The notes below the pieces were generated by a model. It was not told where the DNA came from. It ran no database searches and saw only the letters and a program-made list of their open reading frames with translations. DNA of 9,803 bases from Spirochaetales bacterium UBA1265. GTDB taxonomy: Bacteria; Spirochaetota; Spirochaetia; Sphaerochaetales; Sphaerochaetaceae. Each line of letters begins with the position of its first letter. Position 1 is the stretch's first letter. Below, one piece after another: positions 1-6,239 of the stretch. Both the position numbers and the translations under genes were made by a program. Location of the stretch: the NCBI GenBank assembly GCA_002308475.1, contig DBVL01000133.1:1256-11058 (forward strand), written 5' to 3'.

Positions 1-1
1 A

Positions 2-328
2 CATAGAATGACTCTTGAGGTTCTGAGGTATATAGACCAGTTCTATCCTCATGCAACACTTCATGAGATTGCACAGCGAAGCAAGATGGATGTCTACACT
101 CTTTCCAGAATCATTAAACGGCACAGCGGAGAACCGTTCAAACGCCTGCTTGAGAAGAAAAGGCTCAGCCAAGCCTGTTTTCTACTGTCAGATACAGATC
201 TCACAGTAGAGGATATTGCCTTGAATGTGGGATATGAGAACCTGAGCTTCTTTTATCGCCTGTTCCAAAGGACCTTCAACAAGACCCCAGGAGAATACAG
301 AAAGGAGAAGAGGGGAAGAATTGACTAA
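2..328 (+). CDS. AraC-family transcriptional regulator, C-terminal part (5' end outside window)
   Basis: This is the DNA-binding end of an AraC/XylS-type regulator. Counting from the ATG at position 8, a first helix-turn-helix lies at about residues 18-39 (LHEIAQRSKMDVYTLSRI) and a second at about 66-89. The usual AraC signature follows, with GYENLSFFYRLFQR and then the KTPGEYRKE ending. The family norm is about 270-400 residues or more, with an N-terminal sensing domain. The reading frame is open to the left edge and no ribosome binding site precedes the ATG at 8, so that ATG is probably an internal methionine and the sensing domain is cut off. A free-standing two-helix-turn-helix protein of 106 residues is possible but less likely. 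The gene ends TAA at 326-328, overlapping the stop codon of the convergent regulator on the other strand. Its target cannot be read from the sequence; a sugar locus next door suggests a carbohydrate role. Confidence 0.85.
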   Translation, partial: HRMTLEVLRYIDQFYPHATLHEIAQRSKMDVYTLSRIIKRHSGEPFKRLLEKKRLSQACFLLSDTDLTVEDIALNVGYENLSFFYRLFQRTFNKTPGEYRKEKRGRID

Positions 329-1545
329 GGTTGTTCTCCACGCTTTGCTTTTCTGTATTGGGTTGGAGTCATTCCTGTCACAGTCTTGAAGCTCTGTATG
401 AAATAGTTTGTAGTATTGAATGCAAGGCGGGACGAGATTTCATTTATTGTCATGGAAGAACCCGATAGATAGCTCTTTGCCTTTTCCACCTTGGATATCT
501 TTATGTACTCATTCAATGATAACCCTGTCTCCTTCCTGAATTTCTCTGTTATGTAGTATTCTGAATACCCGCATAGGGCGCTCAAATCCGCAGCAACAAT
601 TCTCCGATCCTGTGAAACTTCAATGAAATCACAGCATTTCTGAACCGCTGCCGAATACCCTTTGTCATTTTTTGTCCTGTGAACTCTGTAGACAAAGTCC
701 TGGAACATGGCGTTTGCCAGGGAGAAAAGCTCCCCGCTGTCCTCACTGTTCTCAATGGCCATCAGGTATGAATCTCCGAGAGAATAGGCAATTTCAGGGT
801 TCAACCCTCCTTCCATGGCGGCTCTGGATATCAGTGTCTCAAACACAACAAGATTTGTCTTGGCCTGACGTAGGGGATCTTTTCCCTGGACTGGCACTCC
901 CATGCTTAACTGCATTGAAGACATAAAGGCATTCTTGTAGTTTATGTTTCCTTCCCGGACCATTTTGAGCATTTCCTTCTCGGAGACATATATCTTTTCT
1001 CTGTCACGTTTGTTTGAGGGAAGAGCAGAAAAAATGGTAGTTTCAATGCTTCCCTCAAACAGAGTCATGCTGTTGAGGTTTTTCCCGGTAAGGGCATTGT
1101 ATATGTTTGTCACATAATTCAGAAAGACTGCGTTGGACATGGTGCGTATTCTTGGCATGACCGCTCCAAGTTCATTTGCAAAGTCGTGGGACAGTTCAGT
1201 TCTTATCTGTATTTCGGAAATATTCGTATAGAAGACCGGACCGATTACAAATATTCTGCTGGCCTTTCTTTCTTCCATGAATATGGCTGCCCACTGCATT
1301 CCTATTGCTGAGCCAATCAGTCTTGGTCCAGCGGTATCACCGGATTTTCCTATTTCCAGAATCTTCTCCAATGCCCCGAGTTTTTTGAACGCTTTCATAA
1401 GAAGTATTTCAGTTCTTCCTGAATACGTACTTGATATCAGATTTCCTGAAGAATCATAGCACCAGATTCCGCAGGTGTGCTCAGAAGGGAAAAGAGATTT
1501 CAGAAAAATCAGACTCTGCTCTATCTGGTCCATATCCGTATACAT
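325..1545 (-). CDS. AraC-family transcriptional regulator, complete, likely controller of the adjacent sugar operon
   Basis: A 406-residue regulator with an AraC-type DNA-binding domain at the C-terminus. The first helix-turn-helix lies at about residues 318-339 (DLSALCGYSEYYITEKFRK) and the second at about 366-389 (TINEISSRLAFNTTNYFIQ), followed by the family ending GMTPTQYRKAKR. Residues 1 to about 290 form a long N-terminal part with no transmembrane segment. Its first 115 residues (CGIWCYDSSGNLIS, then RIFVIGPVFY) look like a PAS/GAF- or PocR-type ligand-sensing fold; that fold call is inference. The ATG at 1543-1545 is preceded on the minus strand by AGAGG (1554-1558) eight bases away, which supports this start; a second Met five residues in is an alternative. 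The gene is transcribed away from the transporter/glycosidase operon across a shared 200-bp region, the classic arrangement for an AraC activator of the neighbouring catabolic genes. An inducing sugar is likely but not identifiable. Confidence 0.9.
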   Translation of the reverse strand: MYTDMDQIEQSLIFLKSLFPSEHTCGIWCYDSSGNLISSTYSGRTEILLMKAFKKLGALEKILEIGKSGDTAGPRLIGSAIGMQWAAIFMEERKASRIFVIGPVFYTNISEIQIRTELSHDFANELGAVMPRIRTMSNAVFLNYVTNIYNALTGKNLNSMTLFEGSIETTIFSALPSNKRDREKIYVSEKEMLKMVREGNINYKNAFMSSMQLSMGVPVQGKDPLRQAKTNLVVFETLISRAAMEGGLNPEIAYSLGDSYLMAIENSEDSGELFSLANAMFQDFVYRVHRTKNDKGYSAAVQKCCDFIEVSQDRRIVAADLSALCGYSEYYITEKFRKETGLSLNEYIKISKVEKAKSYLSGSSMTINEISSRLAFNTTNYFIQSFKTVTGMTPTQYRKAKRGEQP

Positions 1546-1582
1546 GATGAAAACCTCTGATTAATTATTGATTATGAAAAAC

Positions 1583-1591
1583 ATTATACCA
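1583..1591 (-). promoter_or_regulatory. Extended -10 promoter element for the leftward AraC regulator
   Basis: Read on the minus strand, this is TGGTATAAT, a perfect extended -10 (TGn) joined to a consensus TATAAT. It sits about 38 bases upstream of the regulator's ATG, giving a short leader of about 30 bases that contains the AGAGG ribosome binding site. No good TTGACA-like -35 lies 16-18 bases further upstream, which is usual for extended -10 promoters. The sequence match is direct; the start of transcription is inferred. Confidence 0.55.
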
Positions 1592-1622
1592 TGGCATCAC
1601 GAATACTATAAAAGGAAAAGTT

Positions 1623-1650
1623 TTTACCTGAAATTCCTAATTTTTGTAAT
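1623..1650 (+). promoter_or_regulatory. Candidate sigma-70-type promoter for the rightward sugar operon
   Basis: TTTACC (1623-1628) and TGTAAT (1645-1650) are separated by 16 bases and match the -35 and -10 consensus at 4 of 6 and 5 of 6 positions. This would give a leader of about 90 bases before the symporter ATG. The region is very AT-rich, so chance matches are easy. A weak -35 would fit a promoter that needs an AraC-type activator. An imperfect palindrome of the form GGWAAA-N3-TTTWCC (1614-1628) overlaps the -35. This is a candidate only. Confidence 0.25.
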
Positions 1651-1730
1651 TATTCATCAATTTATATGACTTTCAATCTGATTGTATCGCTGTTAGTCTG
1701 AAAAAAACCGGTGCGGAATGCACATTATAA

Positions 1731-1737
1731 AGGGAGG
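1731..1737 (+). promoter_or_regulatory. Ribosome binding site of the GPH symporter
   Basis: AGGGAGG lies eight bases before the ATG at 1746 and fixes that ATG as the start rather than the internal Met at residue 10. A small GTGC/GCAC hairpin (1711-1723) sits just upstream but is too short to propose a function. Confidence 0.75.
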
Positions 1738-1745
1738 TTAGGATT

Positions 1746-3209
1746 ATGGTAACTGACAAGGTTAGTGCAAGTATGGAGGACGGAGTACAGTACAGACGTG
1801 CAAAACTCTGGCAGATTATTCTGGTGGCTGCTAATGGCCTTAACGGCATGGCTATCTATTCCTTGATAGGTATGGCAAGCTATTCTGCAAGTATAGGGTA
1901 TGGTATTGCAACTGCAGTAATTGCCGGACTGCTTACATTCACACGTATCTTTGATGCTGTGACAGACCCGCTTCTTGCTTTTCTGTATGACAGAATGAAT
2001 ACAAAATGGGGAAAGGTCAGACCCCTTATGTTCCTCGGATGGGCAATTCAGAGTCTTGGAGTCCTCTTCATGTTCCATGTATTTTCCAGTAAGGGACATG
2101 GTGTTGTAGTGTTCCTTCTCTGTTACATGCTTTATGTCATCGGCTACACAATCGTTAACATGACAGCACAGACTCTTCCGGCACTTATGACGAATGACCC
2201 TAAACAGCGTCCTATGGTCGGCGTCTGGTTCACAATCTTCAACTATGTTGTACCTATGGTACTCACAATTGTTCTGAATGTTGTTATGCTTCCCCGTTTC
2301 GGAGGCACGTACAATCAGGGTTTCCTGTCTGCTGCAACATTCCTTGTAACAGGAATCTCCCTTATTGGTGTGATTCTTGTCTGTATTGGCGTTTCCGCAT
2401 ATGACAAACCGGAGTTCTTTGAGGGTACAAAGAAGGGAGACCAGAGACTTAGGCTTAAGGATATGATCAGTGTCCTGAAAAACAACAGGCCCCTGCAGTG
2501 CTATATTGCCTCAGCTGCTTCTGACAAGATTGCACAGCAGGCTCAGAGTGCAAGCGTAGTTTCCACCATGCTCCTTGGTATCCTTATAGGAAATATGGGA
2601 CTCGGCACAATCCTGAGTGTAGTGGGAATGTTCCCTTCTATTGTCTTTGCGTTCATAGGAGCAAGATACGCAGGAAAGCACGGACACAAGGAATCCATTG
2701 TGAAATGGACAACCCTCAGTCTGATTGCAAATGTGGTTATTATAGTATTTTTCGTCCTGATTAAGCCGTCAAGCATTTCTAAAATGGGAATAACAATGGT
2801 TCTTTTTGTTCTTCTCACTCTGGTCGGTAATGGTTTTTCCATGGGTATAACAACCTCTAACACTGGTTTCATGGCAGATATAATCGATTATGAGCTTGAC
2901 AGAAGCGGAAAATACATTCCAGCAGTTATTACAGGAACATACAGTCTTATAGACAAGATTGTCTCTTCCTTCTCTGCTGCCATAGCAACAGGTTGCGTAG
3001 CCATCATAGGTTATACCGCAACCCTGCCTCAGCCGGGCGATGAAGCAACTGCCGGAGTATTCTGGATGACCATGTTCCTCAGATACGGTCTGGCAATAAT
3101 CGGATGGATAATCACTCTTATTTCCATGCGTTTCTGTGGTCTTGACCGCAAGGAGATGATTGAGGTCCAGAAGAGAATCAGCGAAAAGAAAGCAGAAATC
3201 AAAGGATGA
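1746..3209 (+). CDS. GPH-family (glycoside-pentoside-hexuronide) sugar:cation symporter, major facilitator superfamily
   Basis: A 487-residue, strongly hydrophobic inner-membrane protein with about twelve predicted membrane spans and no cleavable signal peptide. The early spans run about residues 22-45, 50-66, 93-112, 119-141, 161-183 and 194-216, followed by a charged loop at about 217-250 and six further spans. The family signature is clear: RIFDAVTDPLLAFLYDRM at residues 67-84 with Asp70, Asp74 and Asp82, then GKVRP. In GPH transporters this acidic segment takes part in cation and sugar coupling (family knowledge, as in MelB-type proteins). A second conserved stretch follows at about 375-405 (MADIIDYELDRSGKY). 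Length is typical (450-500). It is the first gene of the operon and 7 bases before the GH2 gene, so it most likely imports the saccharide that the downstream hydrolases cut. Hexuronides, beta-galactosides, pentosides or short oligosaccharides are all possible substrates; the sequence alone does not choose. Confidence 0.92.
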   Translation: MVTDKVSASMEDGVQYRRAKLWQIILVAANGLNGMAIYSLIGMASYSASIGYGIATAVIAGLLTFTRIFDAVTDPLLAFLYDRMNTKWGKVRPLMFLGWAIQSLGVLFMFHVFSSKGHGVVVFLLCYMLYVIGYTIVNMTAQTLPALMTNDPKQRPMVGVWFTIFNYVVPMVLTIVLNVVMLPRFGGTYNQGFLSAATFLVTGISLIGVILVCIGVSAYDKPEFFEGTKKGDQRLRLKDMISVLKNNRPLQCYIASAASDKIAQQAQSASVVSTMLLGILIGNMGLGTILSVVGMFPSIVFAFIGARYAGKHGHKESIVKWTTLSLIANVVIIVFFVLIKPSSISKMGITMVLFVLLTLVGNGFSMGITTSNTGFMADIIDYELDRSGKYIPAVITGTYSLIDKIVSSFSAAIATGCVAIIGYTATLPQPGDEATAGVFWMTMFLRYGLAIIGWIITLISMRFCGLDRKEMIEVQKRISEKKAEIKG

Positions 3210-3216
3210 GATTTGA

Positions 3217-5394
3217 ATGAAAAGAATAATAAAACCTCTTTCTGAGTGGCAGTTTTCAAAGGATAAGGTGTGTTGGGAGAATGTTCTTCTCCCACACACT
3301 TGGAATGCTTTGGATGGTCAGGACGGTGGCAATGACTATTACCGCGGAACATGCTGGTACAAAACGGTCTTGAGCTGTCCTGTCGGTGATGACAGAAAGG
3401 TTTTCATTGAGTTTGATGGAGCTGCAATGAGTGCGGAAGTTTATCTGAACGGTAAACTTCTTTCTGTCCACAAAGGTGGATATTCAACTTTCCGTGTGGA
3501 ACTGACTGGCGTTCTGACGGGTTCGGATGAGCTTGTTGTTGCTGTGGATAACAGTGATAACACCACGGTCTACCCGCAGAAAGCTGATTTCACCTTTTAC
3601 GGTGGACTCTACAGGGACGTGAACCTTATAGAGGTACCTTCAGAACATTTTGAGCTTCTCAGGGACGGAACCCCCGGCATAAAAGTAACACCTGTTGTAA
3701 ATCTTGAGAAAAAGACTGCCTCTGTCACTGTTGAGACCTGGCAGAATGCTGACAGGGTTGAGATAAGCGTTTCAGGACAGACTCTCAGCGTGAACAGCAT
3801 TGACGGTCATGCCTGTGCGGATTTCCTGCTGGAGAACGTCAGACTATGGGACGGTGTTGATGATCCGTATCTTTATACCGCCACCGCCTCTTTGGAAAGC
3901 GGGGATTCAATCTCTGCAAGATTCGGATGCAGAACCTTTTATTGTGACCCTGAGAAAGGCTTCTTTCTTAACGGTAGAAGCTATCCTCTCAGAGGTGTGA
4001 GCAGGCATCAGGATCTTAAAGGCAAGGGAAACGCCTTGAGCAAGGCTGATCATGAGAAGGATATCTCATTCATACGCGAGATAGGTGCAAACACAGTCAG
4101 ACTTGCACATTATCAGCATTCTCGGTATTTCTACGATCTCTGCGACGAGTATGGGCTTATTGTCTGGGCGGAGATTCCATATATAACCATGCATATGAAG
4201 GATGGCAGGGAGAACACAATTACACAGATGAGAGAACTTGTGACGCAGTGTTATAACCATCCGTCAATTGTTGCTTGGGGGCTTTCAAATGAGATAACAT
4301 CCGCAAGTGCCGTAAATGATGTTCTTCTGGAGAACCACAGAGCCTTGAACGAACTGTGCCACGAGATGGACAGTACAAGGCTTACAGTTATGGCAAATGT
4401 CTTCATGCTTGAACATGAGAGTCCCATTCTTGAGATCCCAGATATAAACAGCTACAACCTTTATTTTGGCTGGTACCTTGGGGAGATGAGTCAGTCTGAT
4501 CAGTTCTTTGATGAGTATCACGCCAAGTATCCCGAAAGGGTCATAGGTCTTTCGGAATATGGGGCAGATGCAAATATTGCCTTTCACAGTCCGAATCCGG
4601 AGAAGGGCGACTATACGGAAGAATTTCAGTGCATGTACCATGAACACATGCTTGAGATGATAGAGAACCGACCCTATCTCTGGGCCACGCATGTCTGGAA
4701 CCTCTTTGATTTCGCTGCAGATGGCAGGGATGAGGGAGGTAAACACGGAGAGAACCAGAAAGGTCTTGTCACATTTGACAGAGAGACAAGAAAAGATGCC
4801 TTTTATCTTTACAAGGCTGCATGGAACCGGAAGGACAGCTTTGTCCATCTATGCGGAAAGCGTTTTGCAAAACGCTGTGGTTATGAAACAGAAATCAAGG
4901 TTTATTCAAATCTTGACCATGTGTCCCTCTTTGTGGATGACTGGCCAGCGATGGAACTGAAAGGAAGAAAGGTTTTCACTTTCCGGATTCCTTTGACAGC
5001 TGACAATGGCGGAAAACACACAATCAGAGCCGTCTCCGGAGAATTCAGTGACGAGATGATAATAACAAAGGTTTCAGAACCGGAACCAGAGTATGCTTTC
5101 AACAATACGTCCGGTATTGTTAACTGGTTTGATTCTGATTATGAGCCCTCCTGCTTTTCTGTCTATGATACACTCGGTGAGCTGAAAAAGAACACGGAGT
5201 CTGCCGCCATTGTGAATGAGATGATGAGCCGTGGCACAAAGAGTCGCGGAGATGTGGCAGAGATAGTCAAGGACAATCCTGCCCTCGTGCGAATGATGGA
5301 CAGGTGTACACTTATCAGTCTCTTGAAACAGGGAGGGGCTCCTGAAGAAGATATAAAGCAATTGAACAGGATTTTACAGGGGATTCACAAGTGA
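3217..5394 (+). CDS. Glycoside hydrolase family 2 enzyme, beta-galactosidase / beta-glucuronidase type
   Basis: A 725-residue GH2 retaining beta-glycosidase. The order is: sugar-binding jelly-roll domain (about 1-145, with LPHTWNALDG near 25), immunoglobulin-like domain (about 155-240), TIM barrel (about 245-545), a second Ig-like domain of DUF4982 type (about 555-612) and a C-terminal tail (about 630-725). The GH2 signature NTVRLAHY is at 292-299. The acid/base is Glu359 in WGLSNEIT and the nucleophile is Glu447 in GLSEYGAD, so the active site looks intact. No signal peptide is visible, so it should be cytoplasmic. The exact sugar is uncertain: the VWNLFDFAADGRDEG context resembles clostridial beta-galactosidases, but an Asn-x-Lys (Asn513, Lys515) is present, as in beta-glucuronidases and also in some beta-galactosidases. 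AAAGGA (3201-3206) lies ten bases before the ATG. The gene starts seven bases after the symporter and its stop overlaps the next start. Confidence 0.93.
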   Translation: MKRIIKPLSEWQFSKDKVCWENVLLPHTWNALDGQDGGNDYYRGTCWYKTVLSCPVGDDRKVFIEFDGAAMSAEVYLNGKLLSVHKGGYSTFRVELTGVLTGSDELVVAVDNSDNTTVYPQKADFTFYGGLYRDVNLIEVPSEHFELLRDGTPGIKVTPVVNLEKKTASVTVETWQNADRVEISVSGQTLSVNSIDGHACADFLLENVRLWDGVDDPYLYTATASLESGDSISARFGCRTFYCDPEKGFFLNGRSYPLRGVSRHQDLKGKGNALSKADHEKDISFIREIGANTVRLAHYQHSRYFYDLCDEYGLIVWAEIPYITMHMKDGRENTITQMRELVTQCYNHPSIVAWGLSNEITSASAVNDVLLENHRALNELCHEMDSTRLTVMANVFMLEHESPILEIPDINSYNLYFGWYLGEMSQSDQFFDEYHAKYPERVIGLSEYGADANIAFHSPNPEKGDYTEEFQCMYHEHMLEMIENRPYLWATHVWNLFDFAADGRDEGGKHGENQKGLVTFDRETRKDAFYLYKAAWNRKDSFVHLCGKRFAKRCGYETEIKVYSNLDHVSLFVDDWPAMELKGRKVFTFRIPLTADNGGKHTIRAVSGEFSDEMIITKVSEPEPEYAFNNTSGIVNWFDSDYEPSCFSVYDTLGELKKNTESAAIVNEMMSRGTKSRGDVAEIVKDNPALVRMMDRCTLISLLKQGGAPEEDIKQLNRILQGIHK
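5378..5382 (+). promoter_or_regulatory. Ribosome binding site supporting a GTG start of the isomerase
   Basis: AGGGG lies eight bases before the GTG at 5391, inside the end of the GH2 gene. It decides in favour of this GTG over the ATG at 5415, which has no comparable site at the right distance. Confidence 0.6.
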
Positions 5395-6239
5395 AGAGAT
5401 ATGTGCAACAGATAATGCTCGGAACTGTCACAGGAAACAGACAACAGGCAATGGAGGCCCTGGGCAGGATCAGAAAGGCAGGTTATGATGGTCTTGAGCT
5501 CAACAGATTCATGATTCATCCTGCTTCTTTTATGGTCAGAACCATGACCCGTATGGCAGGTATGCCCACAGGAAAGGGTGGAAACCTGGACTGGAAGGGC
5601 ATGCTTGAGGACTCTGGCCTGTCCGTAGCCTCCCTGCATGCGGATCTTGGCAGTCTTGAGCGTGAACCTGAGGCTGTTGCAGAAGAGGCTCACTCGCTTG
5701 GGACCGACCGGATTGTGATTACGGGCATGTACCGCTTTGATTACGGAAGTAGTGACGCTGTTAAAATCCTTACAGAGCGTTTGAATAAGGTCGGAGCGGA
5801 ATTGAAGGAAAAAGGTCTCAAACTCCTGTACCATAATCATAATATTGAGCTACAGAGGCTGAATGATGGCAAAGCGGCCTATGAGCTGATAGTGGAGGGA
5901 ACAGAAGAAGACCTTGTTGGTTTTGAATTTGACAGTTTCTGGTTCACTGAAGGTGGCGCTGATGCGAAACAATGGATGAAACGCCTGTCCCACAGAATGA
6001 GCATGTGGCATGTCACTGACAGGGGCTTCAGACAAGCAGGTCCTTCTATGACCCCTATCATGAAATCCGACAGTATGGAACTCGGAAGTGGAAACATGGA
6101 TCTGCGAGGTCTTTATGAGATTGCCTTATCAAACGGAGTCGACGCAATAGTTCTCGAAAGTCACAGAAACTGGATTGAAAACGATCCATTGAAGAGCATG
6201 GAAATCAGTGCAAAGTGGCTTAAGGAGGTCTCTGAATGA
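5391..6239 (+). CDS. Sugar isomerase/epimerase, xylose-isomerase-like TIM barrel (AP endonuclease 2 superfamily)
   Basis: A 282-residue TIM-barrel protein of the sugar phosphate isomerase/epimerase group, which includes IolE, hydroxypyruvate isomerase and ketose 3-epimerases. Recognisable elements are Glu36 in GYDGLELNRF, YHNHNIEL (147-154), FEFDSFWFTEGGAD (Asp181), MWHVTDRGF (His207) and VLESHRNW (Glu256). Glu153, Asp181, His207 and Glu256 are placed like the Glu/Asp/His/Glu set that binds the divalent metal in D-tagatose/D-psicose 3-epimerases, so the metal site is probably complete. Length is normal for the family. The start is GTG, overlapping the GH2 stop as GTGA (4 bp), which suggests translational coupling; its own stop overlaps the GH78 start as ATGA. 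No signal peptide. In this operon it probably converts a sugar set free, or an intermediate made, from the imported saccharide. These proteins are often over-named, so the reaction is left open; epimerase, isomerase and dehydratase are all possible. Confidence 0.85.
   Translation: MKRYVQQIMLGTVTGNRQQAMEALGRIRKAGYDGLELNRFMIHPASFMVRTMTRMAGMPTGKGGNLDWKGMLEDSGLSVASLHADLGSLEREPEAVAEEAHSLGTDRIVITGMYRFDYGSSDAVKILTERLNKVGAELKEKGLKLLYHNHNIELQRLNDGKAAYELIVEGTEEDLVGFEFDSFWFTEGGADAKQWMKRLSHRMSMWHVTDRGFRQAGPSMTPIMKSDSMELGSGNMDLRGLYEIALSNGVDAIVLESHRNWIENDPLKSMEISAKWLKEVSE
6222..6229 (+). promoter_or_regulatory. Near-perfect ribosome binding site of the GH78 gene inside the isomerase gene
   Basis: AAGGAGGT lies six bases before the ATG at 6236, within the last codons of the isomerase. 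It is the strongest Shine-Dalgarno match in the operon, so the rhamnosidase should be translated well independently of coupling, and it fixes the start of that gene. Confidence 0.75.

Noticed and set aside
8..328. A complete free-standing 106-residue DNA-binding protein starting at the ATG at position 8
   Set aside because: The frame stays open to the window edge and no ribosome binding site precedes the ATG, so a truncated full-length AraC regulator is the simpler reading.
672..926. An 84-codon plus-strand frame inside the 406-residue regulator gene
   Set aside because: Antisense to a regulator with a clear AraC domain, promoter and ribosome binding site; no independent support.
1711..1723. 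GTGC-GGAAT-GCAC hairpin before the symporter ribosome binding site, considered as a riboswitch or attenuator
   Set aside because: The stem is only four pairs with no extension, no terminator follows, and no known riboswitch core is visible.
1725..2099. A 124-codon minus-strand frame beginning inside the symporter gene and ending in the intergenic region
   Set aside because: Antisense to the conserved GPH signature region, with no ribosome binding site or family resemblance.
2769..3352. Overlapping minus-strand open frames of 176 and 107 codons over the symporter/GH2 junction
   Set aside because: They are antisense to well-supported genes, with Cys/His-rich nonsense-like translations and no start signals.
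4285..4848. A 187-codon open frame on the minus strand across the GH2 gene
   Set aside because: It lies fully antisense to a GH2 TIM barrel with intact catalytic motifs, has no ribosome binding site and gives no recognisable protein; it is a shadow of the real gene.
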